Assembly: GCA_033026295.1 (NCBI GenBank)
Contig: CM065180.1
Location: 18,097,023-18,161,022 of the forward strand
Direction: 5' to 3'
Length of the DNA stretch: 64,000 bases
DNA from: Channa striata
Taxonomy: Eukaryota; Chordata; Actinopteri; Anabantiformes; Channidae
Both the position numbers and the translations under genes were made by a program. Shown one piece after another: positions 11,425 to 24,689 of this stretch; within the stretch, counting starts at the first letter, position 1, and every line of letters begins with the position of its first letter. Below the pieces are notes generated by a model that was not told the origin of the DNA, did not search any database, and saw only the letters and a list, made by a program, of their open reading frames with translations.

Positions 11425-11718
11425 GTCATCCATTCATTCTTTATCTTAAACCTCTTTCCCTGTTCTGGTTGCTGGGGGCTGAAGCCTATTCCAGCTGTCA
11501 CTGTGTGGATACAAACTGGACAGTCTAGCTGAGGGACACAGAGAAAAACATCCATTCACAATTAGCAATTAGCCCACCGTGCATTTCTGTGGACTGCGGG
11601 AGGAAACCGGAGCATGTGGAGAACGTGCAAACTCCACACGGGACACAGCCAGCCAGGAATTCATACAAGGGATCTTCTAGCTGTGAGGCGGCAGTGCTAA
11701 CCGCTCCAGCACCATGCT
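11425..11718 (-). mobile_element. tRNA-derived fish SINE, degenerate copy
   Basis: Read on the minus strand it begins gctggagcggttagcactgc (degenerate A-box region), continues cctcacagctagaag, then gtgtggagtttgcacgttct and cggtttcctcccgcagtcca, and ends in sequence like cagcccccagcaaccagaac. This order is the very common teleost SINE in which 'gcagtggttagcactgtcgcctcacag' leads to 'gtggagtttgcatgttctcc'. The B box is damaged. I recognise the family by sequence but do not assign a Repbase name. Confidence 0.75.
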
Positions 11719-11913
11719 TCTCTAATTAACCTGCACAGTCTACCCACACAAAACCAGACACAGGTTAAACATCAACCTGTCGATGCACAAAAGCATATAA
11801 AGATTGTCCAAGAATGATCCAAACTGTGGCCCGATTAAATAAAATATTTAGGACAATATGTAGAGTAACACACGTGATGTGCATCAGTGATTTGTAGTGA
11901 TTTACTGCTTAAT

Positions 11914-11949
<36 letters not shown>
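11914..11949. repeat. (CA)n microsatellite
   Basis: About 17 uninterrupted CA units. Confidence 0.95.
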
Positions 11950-11950
<1 letters not shown>

Positions 11951-12102
11951 ATCTGCATGGCACCTTTTTCACATTTCATCTCCATCCACTGTTTTGGCTG
12001 CTGAGCTTCCCTGTTCCCTGTTGTTTGCTTCCTGCAGGAGGCTCGAGGTGTCCGTCTGTGTAAAAATACATCCCTTATTGGACTTGACCGTCCTTGCGTT
12101 GG

Positions 12103-12126
12103 CGTGTGTGTGTGTGTGTGTGTGTG
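12103..12126. repeat. (GT)n microsatellite
   Basis: Twelve GT units, 150 bases after and complementary to the CA array at 11914-11949. Confidence 0.9.
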
Positions 12127-13440
12127 CACCACGTTGGCAGCCTCTCCATTAACCTTGTGCTAATCTACACACTGCAGAAACAAGTGGATTAGAGCCTTCC
12201 AGCCTTAGCAGCTGGTAGCTCTTCACAGATAACACCTTTGCGTCAAACACACATGCACACACATTCACATCGACACGCAACTAGTTTAGTTTTGTAATAT
12301 CATCTTTATACCCCCACGTGAAATGAGGTTTGTTACAACCAATGTTTAGCATATCTTTGGTATTTTTGAGATGCCATTCAAAAAGGCTTTTACAGCCACA
12401 GTAAAATATAAAAGACAGGGAGAAGGGGGAAACACTGTCGTCCTTGTAAAAGCTCCAGGTGCTTTATTGAGGACATATGCGGTTTTATAATTTAGACCAT
12501 TCACAGCCTCTTCTTCTTAGGATTCATTCACTCATTTCATTCATGAAGTAGGACCCCTGGGTTCAGAGAGACACAAGCACAGGCCACATTATGTTTTCAA
12601 GGTTGTGGTAATTGATGCAGAGATATTGTTCTACAAAGTATGACAGCCTTTGTTCAATTATATCTTACATAGTTAAAAGCATGTCGCTTTGTTGGACCTT
12701 CTTCTGAAAATCAAACTCCCACGCGCAATATTTGCCTACTTTCACTTACATACAAAACTATTTTCAAACAGTATTAGAAAGTCAGTTCAGTCATGCATTT
12801 ATTACGAACAACTCTTGCAAAAAGCCCGGTGGCTCGTGTCCAAAGAAACAACATAAATACCAGTTTTCCAGTTTTGTTCCAAGAATATAATAGACAGACA
12901 GCACCCCACATTAGCTACTGTCGGGAAACCGAAGCAACCCTGTGCATCACAGTGAAGAAATGAACGTCATCCATGCATTAAAAGCAACGTTGTGGTTCGA
13001 TGCTCAGGTAGCTGTCGAAGCTCTAACGCGCAGATCCTGGCGCCGCTCAGCATCTGTCCGACAGCACCACATGAAAGTTACGGGTCTGTGGGAACAAATC
13101 TCTACAAAGGCAGAGAGCGTTTGTAATGCACTCTCACTGTCGTGCTGTGGATTTATCAGGATTTGAGAATCTTGTCAAGAATGAAAGAGGAGTTTCTTCC
13201 CTTGATTACTAGACTTACTAGAACAGTGGAGAGGAAAGTTCAGATTCTTCTCCGCGTCTTAAATCTCTTCTTTTTACACGACTAAAGGTCATAAACAGGA
13301 GTCCTTTTGTCCCACACTAATGACGAAGATCAAGAAAATATGCTCTGAGTTGTATTTTGTCCAGATTTACAGATTTACACTTTATTTCTTTCTTAGCTGT
13401 GAACACTACAGTCAGCCAGAATACAGAAGTCCTCAATATA

Positions 13441-13442
<2 letters not shown>

Positions 13443-13501
<59 letters not shown>
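13443..13501. repeat. long (GT)n microsatellite
   Basis: About 29 uninterrupted GT units, the longest dinucleotide array in the window; likely polymorphic and able to adopt left-handed DNA. Confidence 0.97.
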
Positions 13502-13502
<1 letters not shown>

Positions 13503-13808
13503 ATCAGACAGTCAAGACACAAAGTAATATGACTAACTGGGAGCTGGTGGTTGATCAGTGTGTCTAAGCTGTACTGCGTGGGGAGATTGGGGACCCAGGG
13601 AGATGTTTATCCTGTTGAGGAGCTGACAAAACAGAGGCTCTCTTCTCAGATTTAATGGCCACGTTGGACGCTGCTGCGGGGATACACCCATACAAACGAA
13701 ATTAATGCAGTCACACAGGCACTCGAGGCAGGACTTAATGAAAGCGGAATTTTCTCTGTATCAAGTCAGCTCTGTGCAACTCCTTTGATTTCATCCTCCA
13801 ATTGTTCC

Positions 13809-13809
<1 letters not shown>

Positions 13810-13839
<30 letters not shown>
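13810..13839. repeat. (CA)n microsatellite
   Basis: About 15 CA units. Confidence 0.95.
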
Positions 13840-13843
<4 letters not shown>

Positions 13844-15560
13844 AAACAGAAATGGAGGAGTAGAAAAGCCGATTTGCTTTACATGACCTGACGTGCTGAT
13901 CTGTTTTGGTCAACAGTTGCCAGGAAGTTACTCAATCCTTTTTGTGTGCGTTGGGCAAACAAGATAAGGAAGGGGTAATTTTAGGTAATTTCAGGTGTTG
14001 CCACTTTTGTTGTTGTTAGACAGCAAACTGTTGGTTTCTTCCTATTCTCAGCCTTTGTGCTGATTTGCAATTTCACAAGACGATTGAGTCATTCTGCGTG
14101 TTTACATGAACTTAAATAACCAGATCGCGGTCAGCTTTCTCGGGAAAAGTGATTTCTTAACCGTCATGGCGGCAACCTGGTTTCCCCAGGTAGGTTTCTG
14201 TGCGATGAATTCAATTCGCAGGTTTCTAATCGTCTTTCTCTGACTGGGCATGTGCCTAAGAAAAGGCTGCAGACGGGAACAAGCAGCTTAGTGAAAGGCG
14301 GAATGAAAGGAGGGATCAACATGCCGCCCTTTTTTTTTTTCTGCATGACGTCTAAAAGTAAATGTATCTAACACATAGTGCCTGGTAAGTGTCTAAAACA
14401 TCACTTACTCCATGGATAACGGAACATGGTGCCTGTTGGGTGTCTCCCTTTTTTTCCTTTCTCTCCCCTGCACTGCTGCTCTGCTGCCACAAGGACTCAC
14501 AAAAAAGAAACGTCAAAAATCACAATTTAAATCTGCGCACCACGTTTCTAAAATAATAATAATAATTTCTCTTGGAGAGGAGAAACTAGGTTACTCTTCC
14601 GCTGAATGCATACAGTAACCATATTTCCAGTAACCAAGTATTTTGAGTGAATGTAAACATTTCATATGTCATTTATAAATCTGAATGCCAATATTTACAC
14701 CAAACTTTACTTAACTTTAAAAACATTTCTTTGTTCCATTAGATTTTTTTGTGTATCTGTCATCACCCAATTTTGTTTTCCCTTGCTGATTCACTCTGTG
14801 TGTTGCTCTGTCCGTGTCAGTGGTTTCTTTAGTTTTCTCAGGACAATTGATAGTGTTATTTTATTAATATTAACAATATGTGTGTGAAATCCCTCTAATT
14901 TACTTTCCTCTTTTCTGATTCAAAAAGGTTTGATTTTGCCCTGTATAAGATGCTGTGGTCTATGATGTTTAGCATATATATAACATATGTAAACAACACA
15001 AACATTAAAAGCAGGAATGTTGAATTTTAATTTTGTATCATGACTATCTCTTGATCTATAGCTAGTAAGGAGATCTTTGCAGAAATCAAACGTGTTGGAG
15101 CAATATTCTAAAGAAAATACGACAAATGTTGCACACTTTAAAATAAACATAAAGCATTTCTTGGATTTTGACATAAATATTAAACACTGTACTTCCGGGT
15201 TCCAATAATACGATGCTGCTGCATTTGCAGAAACGTCGTAATTCAGTTTTTATAACAATGTTTGTTCTATTGGAAATTTGCACCGAGAACATAGAACAAT
15301 ATCAATAACCACATTTTTATAGTTTAAACCACCTAAATTATTGTGCAAAATAACGTACGGTACAGTAAGACTTTAATAATTAGTCCGACGCTGCAGACAC
15401 TGAGAAGCAGCGCAGATGGTGAGGACTGTCTCCACACACACACACAGAGGTCAGAGCTTTTTGGAAAATGTCAGGCCACAAGACGTGATGGAAATGTCTA
15501 GATGCTAACACACACAGATATCACATACCTCCTCACCAAGGTGTAACTCACATTCTCCCG

Positions 15561-15652
15561 CTTAATTAACAGCAGCCCACTTTGTAGCTGCCATCTCATT
15601 TAACTAATTAGTCATGAATATGAAATGCCAGGATTTTAATTAGCTCGCTATC
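15561..15652. promoter_or_regulatory. candidate conserved non-coding element
   Basis: Dense homeodomain cores: cttaattaacag, tttaactaattagtcatg and ggattttaattagctcgc, with a tgaatatgaaat stretch. It abuts a (GA)n array (15653-15679). The end aattagctcgc is the same as in the octamer block at 8425-8520. Confidence 0.35.
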
Positions 15653-15679
15653 GAGAGCGAGAGAGAGAGAGAGAGAGAC
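15653..15679. repeat. (GA)n microsatellite
   Basis: GA array immediately after the homeodomain-rich block. Confidence 0.9.
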
Positions 15680-17692
15680 ATTACGGGCTAATTTTCTCTC
15701 CTCGCCCGGCCTCACTTTATATTAGAAAGTCTCTGTAGTTACGTGGTTTGATTCCTTTCTAACAATCATTGAGTTGTCGAAGAGCATGTGTTCGAAAATA
15801 CAGTATTTTTAATGTTTGGTGACAAACCTGATCGTTTCCTGCCTTTTAGTTTTTTATTTGGTGATATACTGAAGCTCACTGGACATGATTTTGAAATTAT
15901 ACAGTTGATGCATGTACGACGATGACTTGGGTGAAGATGTAAAAACTCAACACCTGTGAAAATTGCCTCCAAACTAACTACAACAAAGTAAATGTATTTA
16001 TGCAATTGTGAAGCAATTTGTATCATCATTTTATAATCAAACCTGCTCTTATGTTTGGCTTCATTCCTCGTCTAGTTCCAGGTTTTCGCTGTTAAACTTT
16101 AAATTATCAGGTGCCGTTTAATGAAGCTCTGGCTGGGAGGTGGCTGCTTAAAGAGAAGGCACACAGAGGGTCCGCGGGTTAGCGGAGAGGTGGACGGGTC
16201 TGGGGTCTATTCTGTGGTTGGTAATTAGATTGATTAAGGCTGAGCTGCTGTTGGAGACACGACGACAGGGACTGGGAAATGGAGATGGATGAGCCTGCAG
16301 GGCTGCAGCTACGAGATAGGAATGGTGAATAGAGCTCGTCTGGGCTGTTCGGCCGCCTGTCTCTCTGTCTGGCCGCCGCAGAGAGAAGAATAGGCCAGTC
16401 GATTATAATCCCTTCTCCATCCCCAGTCCGCGCCTGGACCGGCTGGGCACAGATTCACTCCCACTGCTGTGTCAGTGGACAGTGCGTCTGTGAGTCTGAC
16501 CTCCTTGATCCGTGCGTTGACTGTTCTTTGTGTTTGCTTTGCACGTGTGCGCTCCATCTCTGCGTTGTGTGTGTGTCTTGATTGCAGAGGCAAGCTGGAG
16601 TTAAGGCTCTATACAAGCACACACACACACAAAGCAGAGCGTGTGTGCGGAGAACAGGTGGGCTGTGTGTGTCTACGGTTCCCCACGGAGTTAATGTTTG
16701 ATCAGGGAGAAACGAGAGAGAGAAAGAGCTGAAGTATAACTCGGCGTAATTACTTTCTGTCTGCAGCCAAACCACAACTTCCTCAGTCAATATCAGGTTT
16801 CAGGCTTGCGACTTCTAGGTGTTTTCCAGACATTGCACAGCTCGCTGGGGAAAAAGACAACCCACACATGACATTTCACCCAGCTACAGCATCACAGCCA
16901 ACCACAGGACGTTACCTGTCACACAAGGCTTGGATGAAAGTCTTGCAATAAACTGCATTGTGTTTAACGTGCGTCACCAAGGAAACAGCTCTATTTAGCA
17001 TTCAGTCATCATCACGGTGCCTAACAAAATGGCAATTAACTGACTGCCCACACATGCCCGAGTACATTAGGGGTTAGGCAGAGCACAGAGGATCACGGAG
17101 GGACCGGCTGGAGGCTGAGTGCTGAAGCATATGCACAGTAAATAGGTTGTGTTGATGGAGGCAGATGCAGGAGTGGCTCGTGGGCACGTCCTAACGCTCG
17201 GCAGAAATAAGAAATGACCTCTGGAAGTAGATTATCCAAGTCAATAAAGAGACATTCTGTCGTTTGCGTTTATGAGATTTCAACCTAATTCTTGGCAACT
17301 CATTCTAGCAGCTCTTTGTACATCTGTGCACAAATGCTAATGTCAGCACAACCACACGCTTGGCGCTGTCCACTGCCGTTTTGTATGATGATGCAAACGT
17401 CTACTCAAAAACACAACAATTTTAAATGATCAGACTAAGCTTCATAACCACAGAGTCCTACAGGGGTGGAGCCTGACCGATAACTTTGACCTGCTGATGG
17501 CACATGAAGAAAAGTCAGGGGCACAGTCTATATCTGAACCACTCGCACGCTGTCTGAATCAAAGTGGTGCACAATCCTACAGCCCCACATTACCATCCCT
17601 GCAGCCCCACACGATAGAGCAGCAGAAATGTGTTGAAATGAAATTCACTCTTCAGCACATAAAAAAAAGCAATTTGCTCCTGGGTAAGCTGT

Positions 17693-17714
17693 AAAAAAAA
17701 AAAAAAAAAAAAAA
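17693..17714. repeat. poly(A) run of 22
   Basis: Homopolymer run with no recognisable retroelement body on the 5' side; may be a retroposon tail but is unassigned. Confidence 0.85.
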
Positions 17715-18011
17715 GCTGCTTTACCAGCTGCCACCCATGCTCACAAAACCTTTCAACAAGTTTCCAAGTGGATAGAAAATGAAAATGACAAGAGTGTGGA
17801 TAAAGAGGATGTTTGAAGGATTTAGGATGGAGAAAGTAGCACAGAAGGACGTGGAGTGGTGTCTTGAGCACAGGTGGCGTGATTCGCCGCTGCCTCTCCA
17901 ACACAAGAGGCGCAGTATCAGTCTCAATCTCTTCAGAAACTCTCACTCAATCACCTGAGAGAGCGAGCGCTGATTTAATAGCGAGACTCCCGTCTTACAC
18001 TGATCACCCCA

Positions 18012-18036
18012 GTGTGTGTGTGTGTGTGTGTGTGTG
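18012..18036. repeat. (GT)n microsatellite
   Basis: Twelve GT units followed by cacacatacac. Confidence 0.9.
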
Positions 18037-18699
18037 CACACATACACCCATATTGTTGCCTCTTGCCCTTTAACACACATGAAGAAATGTAATCCCGCTG
18101 GAACAAAATTAAAACTTTAATGGCCATTGATCTGTGGTTCATAAAAAACCCCCATTCGTCACCTTTTCACTCTTTGCCGTCGAATAAAAACTCTCTCTGT
18201 AACTGCATATATACAATCAGCAACACCCACAGGTTTAAAATGTGCATGAATATTTTATTTCTTTGGTAAAAGGCCCCGACTGGTCCTCACCCCTTAAAGG
18301 AAACGGTGTGAACAGATGGCAGATGATGGTATCGCCGCGAGCGCAGCTTGACTGGCAGCCATGTTGGTTATTGATCAGCTGTTGCAGAGGTTATAATGTC
18401 AGGGGTCGAGTCTGGGCTGGCCTGTCTGAAGCCCTGACCCCTGACTGCTCCCTGGACTCCCAGGGGAGTCTAGGATGGTGCGAGGTGAACGTCTACCATT
18501 GCTGTTAAAGCGATTATTTTTAAAGGAAAGTTTCAACAATTAGAGAGAAATGCACATCATTTATGAAACTGATACCACTAAATGCATCCATCCAAAACTC
18601 CACATCCAGCAGCCAGTTAGCTTAGCATAGCTGCAATTGAAAAACTAAAAATACATATTCTTTGGCGTGTTTCACCTATCTCTCCGTTTGTCTCTCTTG

Positions 18700-18729
<30 letters not shown>
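18700..18729. repeat. (CA)n microsatellite
   Basis: About 14 CA units, 15 bases before the CTCF-like motif at 18744. Confidence 0.95.
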
Positions 18730-18730
<1 letters not shown>

Positions 18731-18743
18731 TTGTTCATCCTTG

Positions 18744-18759
18744 CCACCGCAGGGGGCAC
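18744..18759 (+). promoter_or_regulatory. CTCF-like motif
   Basis: ccaccgcagggggcac resembles the vertebrate CTCF core CCASYAGRKGGC. The AGGGGGC half is perfect; the CCA half is shifted or mismatched. Single-motif evidence only. Confidence 0.3.
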
Positions 18760-19439
18760 GTGATGAAAATCATTGTACCGCTGGAAACTCGAGCTCACTG
18801 TCGATTCATAATCCTGTACCTTAAAGGTCACATCGTCAAATAAAGCTCCGTGAAACAGATAACACTGAAATGAATAATGTCAGAAGAACAAAGAGCCGAG
18901 CCGTCCCCCCTCGTCGTCTCTTTCTTCCCCGCTCTTTATCTGTTAATGAAGCTCAATCCCCTCACAAGCATAAGCGCTGGGATTTGTCAAGCGATCACAA
19001 GCCTGGTTTGTCTGTGCAGTTCAACACCCTGCTACACTTTATATAATATTACAGCGTCTGTGTCGCAGTCTGTTTCCCAATCTGTCTCAAGTTTGTTTTT
19101 ATTGGCACGTATATGTTGCTCTCCTTCAAAATGCTTCTTGAATTCGTCTGTTTTTTATTTCTCGTTCGGATCCTGTGACTCACCCCCGCATCTTTTCTTT
19201 TTTAATCTCCTCTGGCTCTCTCTCTCAGTGTGTGTCTCTGTTGCAGTTTCTCTGAGGACCCCAGTGGATGGCCAGAAGCCCACCATCGGGTCAACTTTCA
19301 TGCTCTGTTTACAGGCATCAGCTCGTGCCCATTTCCTTCTCAAGATATGTTTATTGCACAAATCTATTCACAGTGTAGGATTCCACATACAGATGATGCA
19401 TAATGTTTGCTGCTAATAGTGTTAACTATGCCCTGGGAG

Positions 19440-19760
19440 ATGTCTAATCACAGAAATGTGATTTTCACGGACTGATTTCCATAAATATAATCTACTCGGC
19501 TGCTGGACCTCATGCACCTCATGAATCTGATGGAAGCTGTAACCGCGTAATTTCCAGCAGATATTAAAAGATGCAAAATTGCATAATTGTGTTGCTCTAT
19601 AACAATTGCTTTGGCCCACGATGACAGTATTATGAGCAGCACAATCCACCTCAGGTCTCCCCTCACCCACATCGGCGCGATACAGTATGCTAATGATGCT
19701 ACGCTAACAGCCATAATAAAAGTAATGATGATTACCGAGGAAACGGGGGTAGTAACAATA
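19440..19760. promoter_or_regulatory. candidate conserved non-coding element
   Basis: Repeat-free A/T-rich block with many short factor-like cores (tgcataattgtg, acagtattatgagc, gctaatgatgctacgctaac, cataataaaagtaatgatg). No coding potential on either strand. Conservation untested. Confidence 0.25.
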
Positions 19761-20206
19761 ACAAACCCTGTGATGTATAGTAAATTATAAACATCCTCCC
19801 TGCTGTAATTTCATTGTTAATTCATATTTTTATTCAGCGTTGGCAAAATTGGCTCTGTCTGTGTTCAGAGCTGGACTCTAGAAAGTGTGTGTGTGTGTGT
19901 GTCTGAATAAATACTGAGGAATTGCTAATGTACGTTTACTACATTTCCCTATATTACTGCTGCAGGACTTCAGGTTCACTGTGTGAGCGCACACACTCCC
20001 TGTGTGTTGTGTTGTGAAATCCAGTTCAAGGACAGTTTGTTACTATTAGAGCATCAGGCATGTTTTAGGAGTTACTTTACATAATGTCCTTTTCAATTTG
20101 TTTCTTCTTCTTTAAATGTGCAAATCTACCAAAAATAAAGTGCCTGTTGCAGAATAAGTGAGTGTGAGGTATAAAATGTCCAGCGTGTTGGCCTCAGTGT
20201 GTGACT

Positions 20207-20223
20207 CCCCTGCAGGTGGCAGT
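20207..20223 (+). promoter_or_regulatory. CTCF-like motif
   Basis: cccctgcaggtggcagt matches the CTCF core CCASYAGRKGGC at 11 of 12 positions (T for A at position 3), with the preferred CAG extension. Same orientation as the weaker motif 1.5 kb upstream. Confidence 0.4.
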
Positions 20224-21129
20224 GTGTGTCACTGTCGCTCTGTGCGTCCCTTTACTGCATGTGACACCCTAAAGTGTGAATGCATCTTTCATTGTGTAAA
20301 TGTGCATTCGTGCACCAGCATGTGTGCATGAGCGTCGATGGCATATGCTGTGCCGCGGCTTCTCTGCGGTTAAGGCGTCAGCAGCTGTGTGACCATTTAT
20401 GCAGCACGCTGACTGTTTTGTCGTGTTGAACGTTCAGAGTGTCCCTGGAGGGAAGTGAGCCTGACAGCCACCGAGGGCCGTCCGGCTGACTGATTGGTGT
20501 TGGAACACACATGCACACTCTGCAACTAGGCTGCCGACACGCAGAGCTGCATGTGTACACGCACACATATCTCGCCTGAGGGTCTGTCACAGTCCCCCCA
20601 GAGAGGGAGACAGAGGGAGGGAGGCTGCTGGGTTTGGCTTTATTGCCTGTATCGATTGTGGCTCACGCCGAAAAAAGGGAGATCAATATGCGAATTATAG
20701 GGGGGAGCTACTCCTCAGTGCTGCCCCAGAACCACCCCCCACTTCGCTGCCACCTCTGACATTTGTTGATGCTTCTCAGCACCTGATCACCTCAAGTGAG
20801 ACGAGAGAGAATGACAGAGATGCATGTGCTCATTTAGGGCCCGTGTGATGTTTTGTGACAGCAGACAGATTCTCACTGCACCATATCCACAAAAATCCCA
20901 TTTAAATGACGTGGACACACCGGCATCCACTCCGCCTCTGTCAGGCCCCCACCTGGACACCCCACACTCTCTGCCTATGTCCATATATTTACAGTAATTG
21001 ACATTTTTCTATTTGGCAGGTTCTGCATCCGCTTCCTGTTATTTCTATGGCAACCAACAGCTGAGCTGAGCAGGTTTAGCTGCGCCCCTTGGGCCAAGGT
21101 GTCTGACCGTGAGCCTGCTCCTGAAAGCC

Positions 21130-21420
21130 GACAACACATCGCAGGGGATTTTCCCGCTGCCCATTTAATAAGGAAAACAGACTAATAACACCTGATTGTG
21201 TTTAGGCTTGTAATTATGATCCAGTGGAAAAAGGCACATGCTAACAATAGCCGTCACACTGGACTTGATGAAGCAATGTCTTTTTCATTTCCCTCTTTGT
21301 AGAGGTGCTAATCTGCCAAATATCTTAAACTGTTTAAGCTTATTGCAAGGAATTACATGAGCTGCACGAGAAATCAATTTGCTCGCATTGTGGCGATTGA
21401 TCCTGATAATGTGGACAGTG
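21130..21420. promoter_or_regulatory. candidate conserved non-coding element
   Basis: Repeat-free stretch with ggattttcccgctgccc, catttaataaggaaaac, cttgtaattatgatcc and gaaatcaatttgctcg. Density of TAAT cores and lack of transposon sequence suggest a regulatory element; low confidence. Confidence 0.22.
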
Positions 21421-22351
21421 TGAAAGCCGCCAGAAGACATTTGCATATTTTCCTGTTGATAGAATTTTTTTTTTTACTCTTTTTTTGTTCATGGCATAAT
21501 AGTCAAGATAGTAAATGAAGTTGATATGAAAATGAAATAGATTGTTTGACTTTTTTCTTGTGCATTCAGCATCTTTCACATTTTTCTTCTACATACCTGA
21601 CACTCATTACCGATTCCCGTTCTCACCTCTCTGTCGCTCTCTTTGTCCGTCTCTTTGTTCTTCTTTCCCACCTTCACTAAAAGAACTGAAAACAGGCTCA
21701 GAGTTTGGAGGGGCTTTCCCAGAAGCTCCACTTGTGGTGCAGCAATTAGCAGCTGGAGAGCATGTCAAGATAATAACAGACACACAGGCGCGTGCACATG
21801 AGACTCATAAATGAACACATCAAAGGCATTTGTATGTGAGAGAGGGGAGGACAGGAGAGGAAGGGGTGAGGTCTTGGTGAGTGGATACATTAATAGAAAA
21901 ACACTCACGGTACTTGAGATGGAAAAATGAGCTTTTGTAGTTTGCGGAGGGCGGCAGATAATGGAAGTCTTAAGAGCACTCGTTCCATTTCTCCCATATG
22001 CTCAGGTTGTCATGTAGTGGCCTTCTGTGCCGCAACGGCTGCGTTTTTCAGTGTGGATTTCACTTGTCTGTCATATTCATAGCAGCTTATAATCAACTAG
22101 GATGCCTCTGAGTGTGTGTGTGTGTGTTTTGTCTAAGTGACAAGCAGCACAAAAAACAAGCTGTTAAGCTGTTAAAGTTTTAAATCAGTGATGTAAGACG
22201 CTTGACGTGTAAAGGGCCAAGATGGAAGTAATTGCAAATATGGATGTGTCGTTGCTTTAAATCAGATAGGGACAACTTCCTAAAAAAAAAATTAATTGGA
22301 AAAACTGGAATAATCAGAGCGACAGAGGAGGAGCCTCTTTCCTCTTTTAAA

Positions 22352-22758
22352 GTAGTGCTGCTTTACTGGAGTATTTTCATTTTCTGCTCCGACATTCTTT
22401 GATTTTACTACATCTTAGAGGAAAAGCTGTACTTTGATTTCACTACATTTATTTCAAAAACTCTTTTACTTTCCATATTCAGATTTATATTACAAAATCC
22501 ATTTGCCGCCAGTGTTAACTTCACAGTGCACCCAGAATTATGCAAATACATCGTAATTCACATTATATTTGCTAAAACGGTGTATAAGGTCAATAAAATT
22601 GTACAGTCACACTTTTTGGCTTTTGATATTTCACATATGATTTTTAATTTAACTAATATATCTGTGCCTTTTGGAATTCAGTACTTATACTTGTAGCGGA
22701 GTATTTCTACACTGTGGCGCTGATAGTCTCACTTACTGTAGGTAAATGATCTGCGAAC
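22352..22758 (+). mobile_element. degenerate copy of a common percomorph interspersed repeat
   Basis: Begins ggagtattttcattttctgc, continues actacatcttagagg and tgtactttgatttcactacattta, and ends acttgtagcggagtatttc tacactgtgg then aggtaaatgatctg. This is the order of the very abundant spiny-fish repeat of 'tacttgagtattttcattttctgct ... ctccactacattt ... aacagagtatttttacagtgtgg ... aaaggatctgaatac'. Internal part shortened. Class not assigned. Confidence 0.65.
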
Positions 22759-24689
22759 ATCGTAAACATATTTGAAGACTGCGATGTGAAGGAGGTCAAG
22801 TTTCGTCTACAGCTCTGCACTGCAAAAGCAGCGAGCACGTGATGGAGCACGCTGGCTCTTTCTGTACCGAACACAAAGACCCAGCGGCTCTGAAAAATAC
22901 TCGGAGGATTATCGCTGCCTGTGCAGACAGACAGACAAACAACTCACCGTTGTCGCAAACCCCGATAATAAGGAAGACATTTTTGTTTTTCCCTGCAACT
23001 CTCTGGTACTTTCCAGCCCTCCCATGACCTTCACTCTCACACAAGCAGCTGACTTTTTCTCCTGAATAAATGTCTAGTTATGTGGCTGCGTATGAACCCC
23101 CGTCTGACTTATACACAAATAAATAAAATGCTTGAATCCAGCGGCTCACATGAGAAGCGGCTTCACTTGCTTATTGTCGAACACATGCATGCATCAAATG
23201 CAGCATGTCTGTGTGGTGAATTGTTGTATTTTCTACTGAGGCACAGAAATAACTCTGCCTGACATGCTCGGGGCCACTAAGGAGATGTATGATCTGCTGA
23301 GCTGTGACCAGAGAAATTCTTATAAGATTCTTTTCATTTTGTTTTGGTGGAGCACTTTGAACTGCTCTAAATGGATCTTCAGTGGGTTTTAACCGTGTCC
23401 CACCATGACCCGGGAGCGTTCAGCTTTTCGTTGCGACCAGACGATGCAACCGCTGATCTCAGTGATTAATATCCCTCGAGGGGAAATGAGCCGGCTTGGC
23501 TGTAATGTGATGTCCCCGACAAACAGATTGTTTTTTTAAGGTTAAATATGGAAAGACAAGGAAAGGTGATGCAGAATGGGGAGGGAGAGGAGGTTATGGT
23601 GGCGGAGCTGATTAACGAATGGAGACTTTACCGTATTTTATCTTACGGACCCTCCTTTCCAAAGCAACTCTCCCCCCCCCTCACAGACAGCAACATCGAC
23701 GCAAGGACAGATTTGATCTAAAAACAAAACAAGAAAAGAAATCAAGATTCATGTGTGGTTGTGCTCTCTCTGTCCACAAGTCCTTGTGTGTTGTCTCACC
23801 CCCACCCGCCCACCCCCTGCCTGCACCACACAGAGTGGTCTCAGGGGACAGTAAGTGTATTACTAGCTGTATGATTTAGAGGGCTGCTGACCAGAGTTAG
23901 AGGAATGGATATCATTAGGCGGCACATAGCAGATGCTATAGTGCACACGCGGGTCTGCTGCACGCCAGAAACGATGTCTGTTGTCTCCTGTGGTATCAGA
24001 CCATTATCTTCCTGTTTACAGTAACTGCTACTCGCCATTTACACAAGGTTTTACTTTCTCATTTCATTTCAGACGTCAAAAGCATCTTTCGAGTTAGGCT
24101 AAATATGTAATTTATCATTAGTTTCATCCTAAAAGTACAGTTAAGGCTGAAGTATGTAACATCTTAGAGTATGTTTTCATACAGATATGCTTCATAACTT
24201 ACAGAACCTTAGAGCAGAGAGACAGAGAAAAGAACTGAAGTTACAGTTTTACTTAAACACCTTCAAATACTGTATAATAACTCAACCATAACATCTAAAC
24301 ACATCTGTGGTCTGACCTTAAAGCAGTAGCTTGAATGTGTGTTTGAAATAGATAGTGGTGATAATTGAATAGTTCATATGTTTAGCTAAAAGTGGTGGAT
24401 TAACAGATGATTACATTTAGAATGTGCTGACTGGGGCGTAAAAACACTGGGACGACAACTCAATGGTCATTACCAGCTTTCTGTGTTTTTTCAGTGTTTG
24501 GCTGAAGCTGCATCGTTTTTAACAACCAATAAGAATCGTTTAGTGTATCAGCACCACAACATCCACTAGAAACATATACATCCATTAATTACAACCCGTT
24601 CATACACGTGAAATTATGGATGAGATAATTCCCATGGCTTTAGTTCCCTCTGGTATCCTTTTATCAAAATTCTCTTCTTCTAGCTGGAA

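Noticed and set aside
18877..19416. 179-codon open frame on the + strand in the intergenic region
   Set aside because: Composition is Ser/Leu/Cys-rich noise from CT-rich DNA, no domain or splice partners seen.
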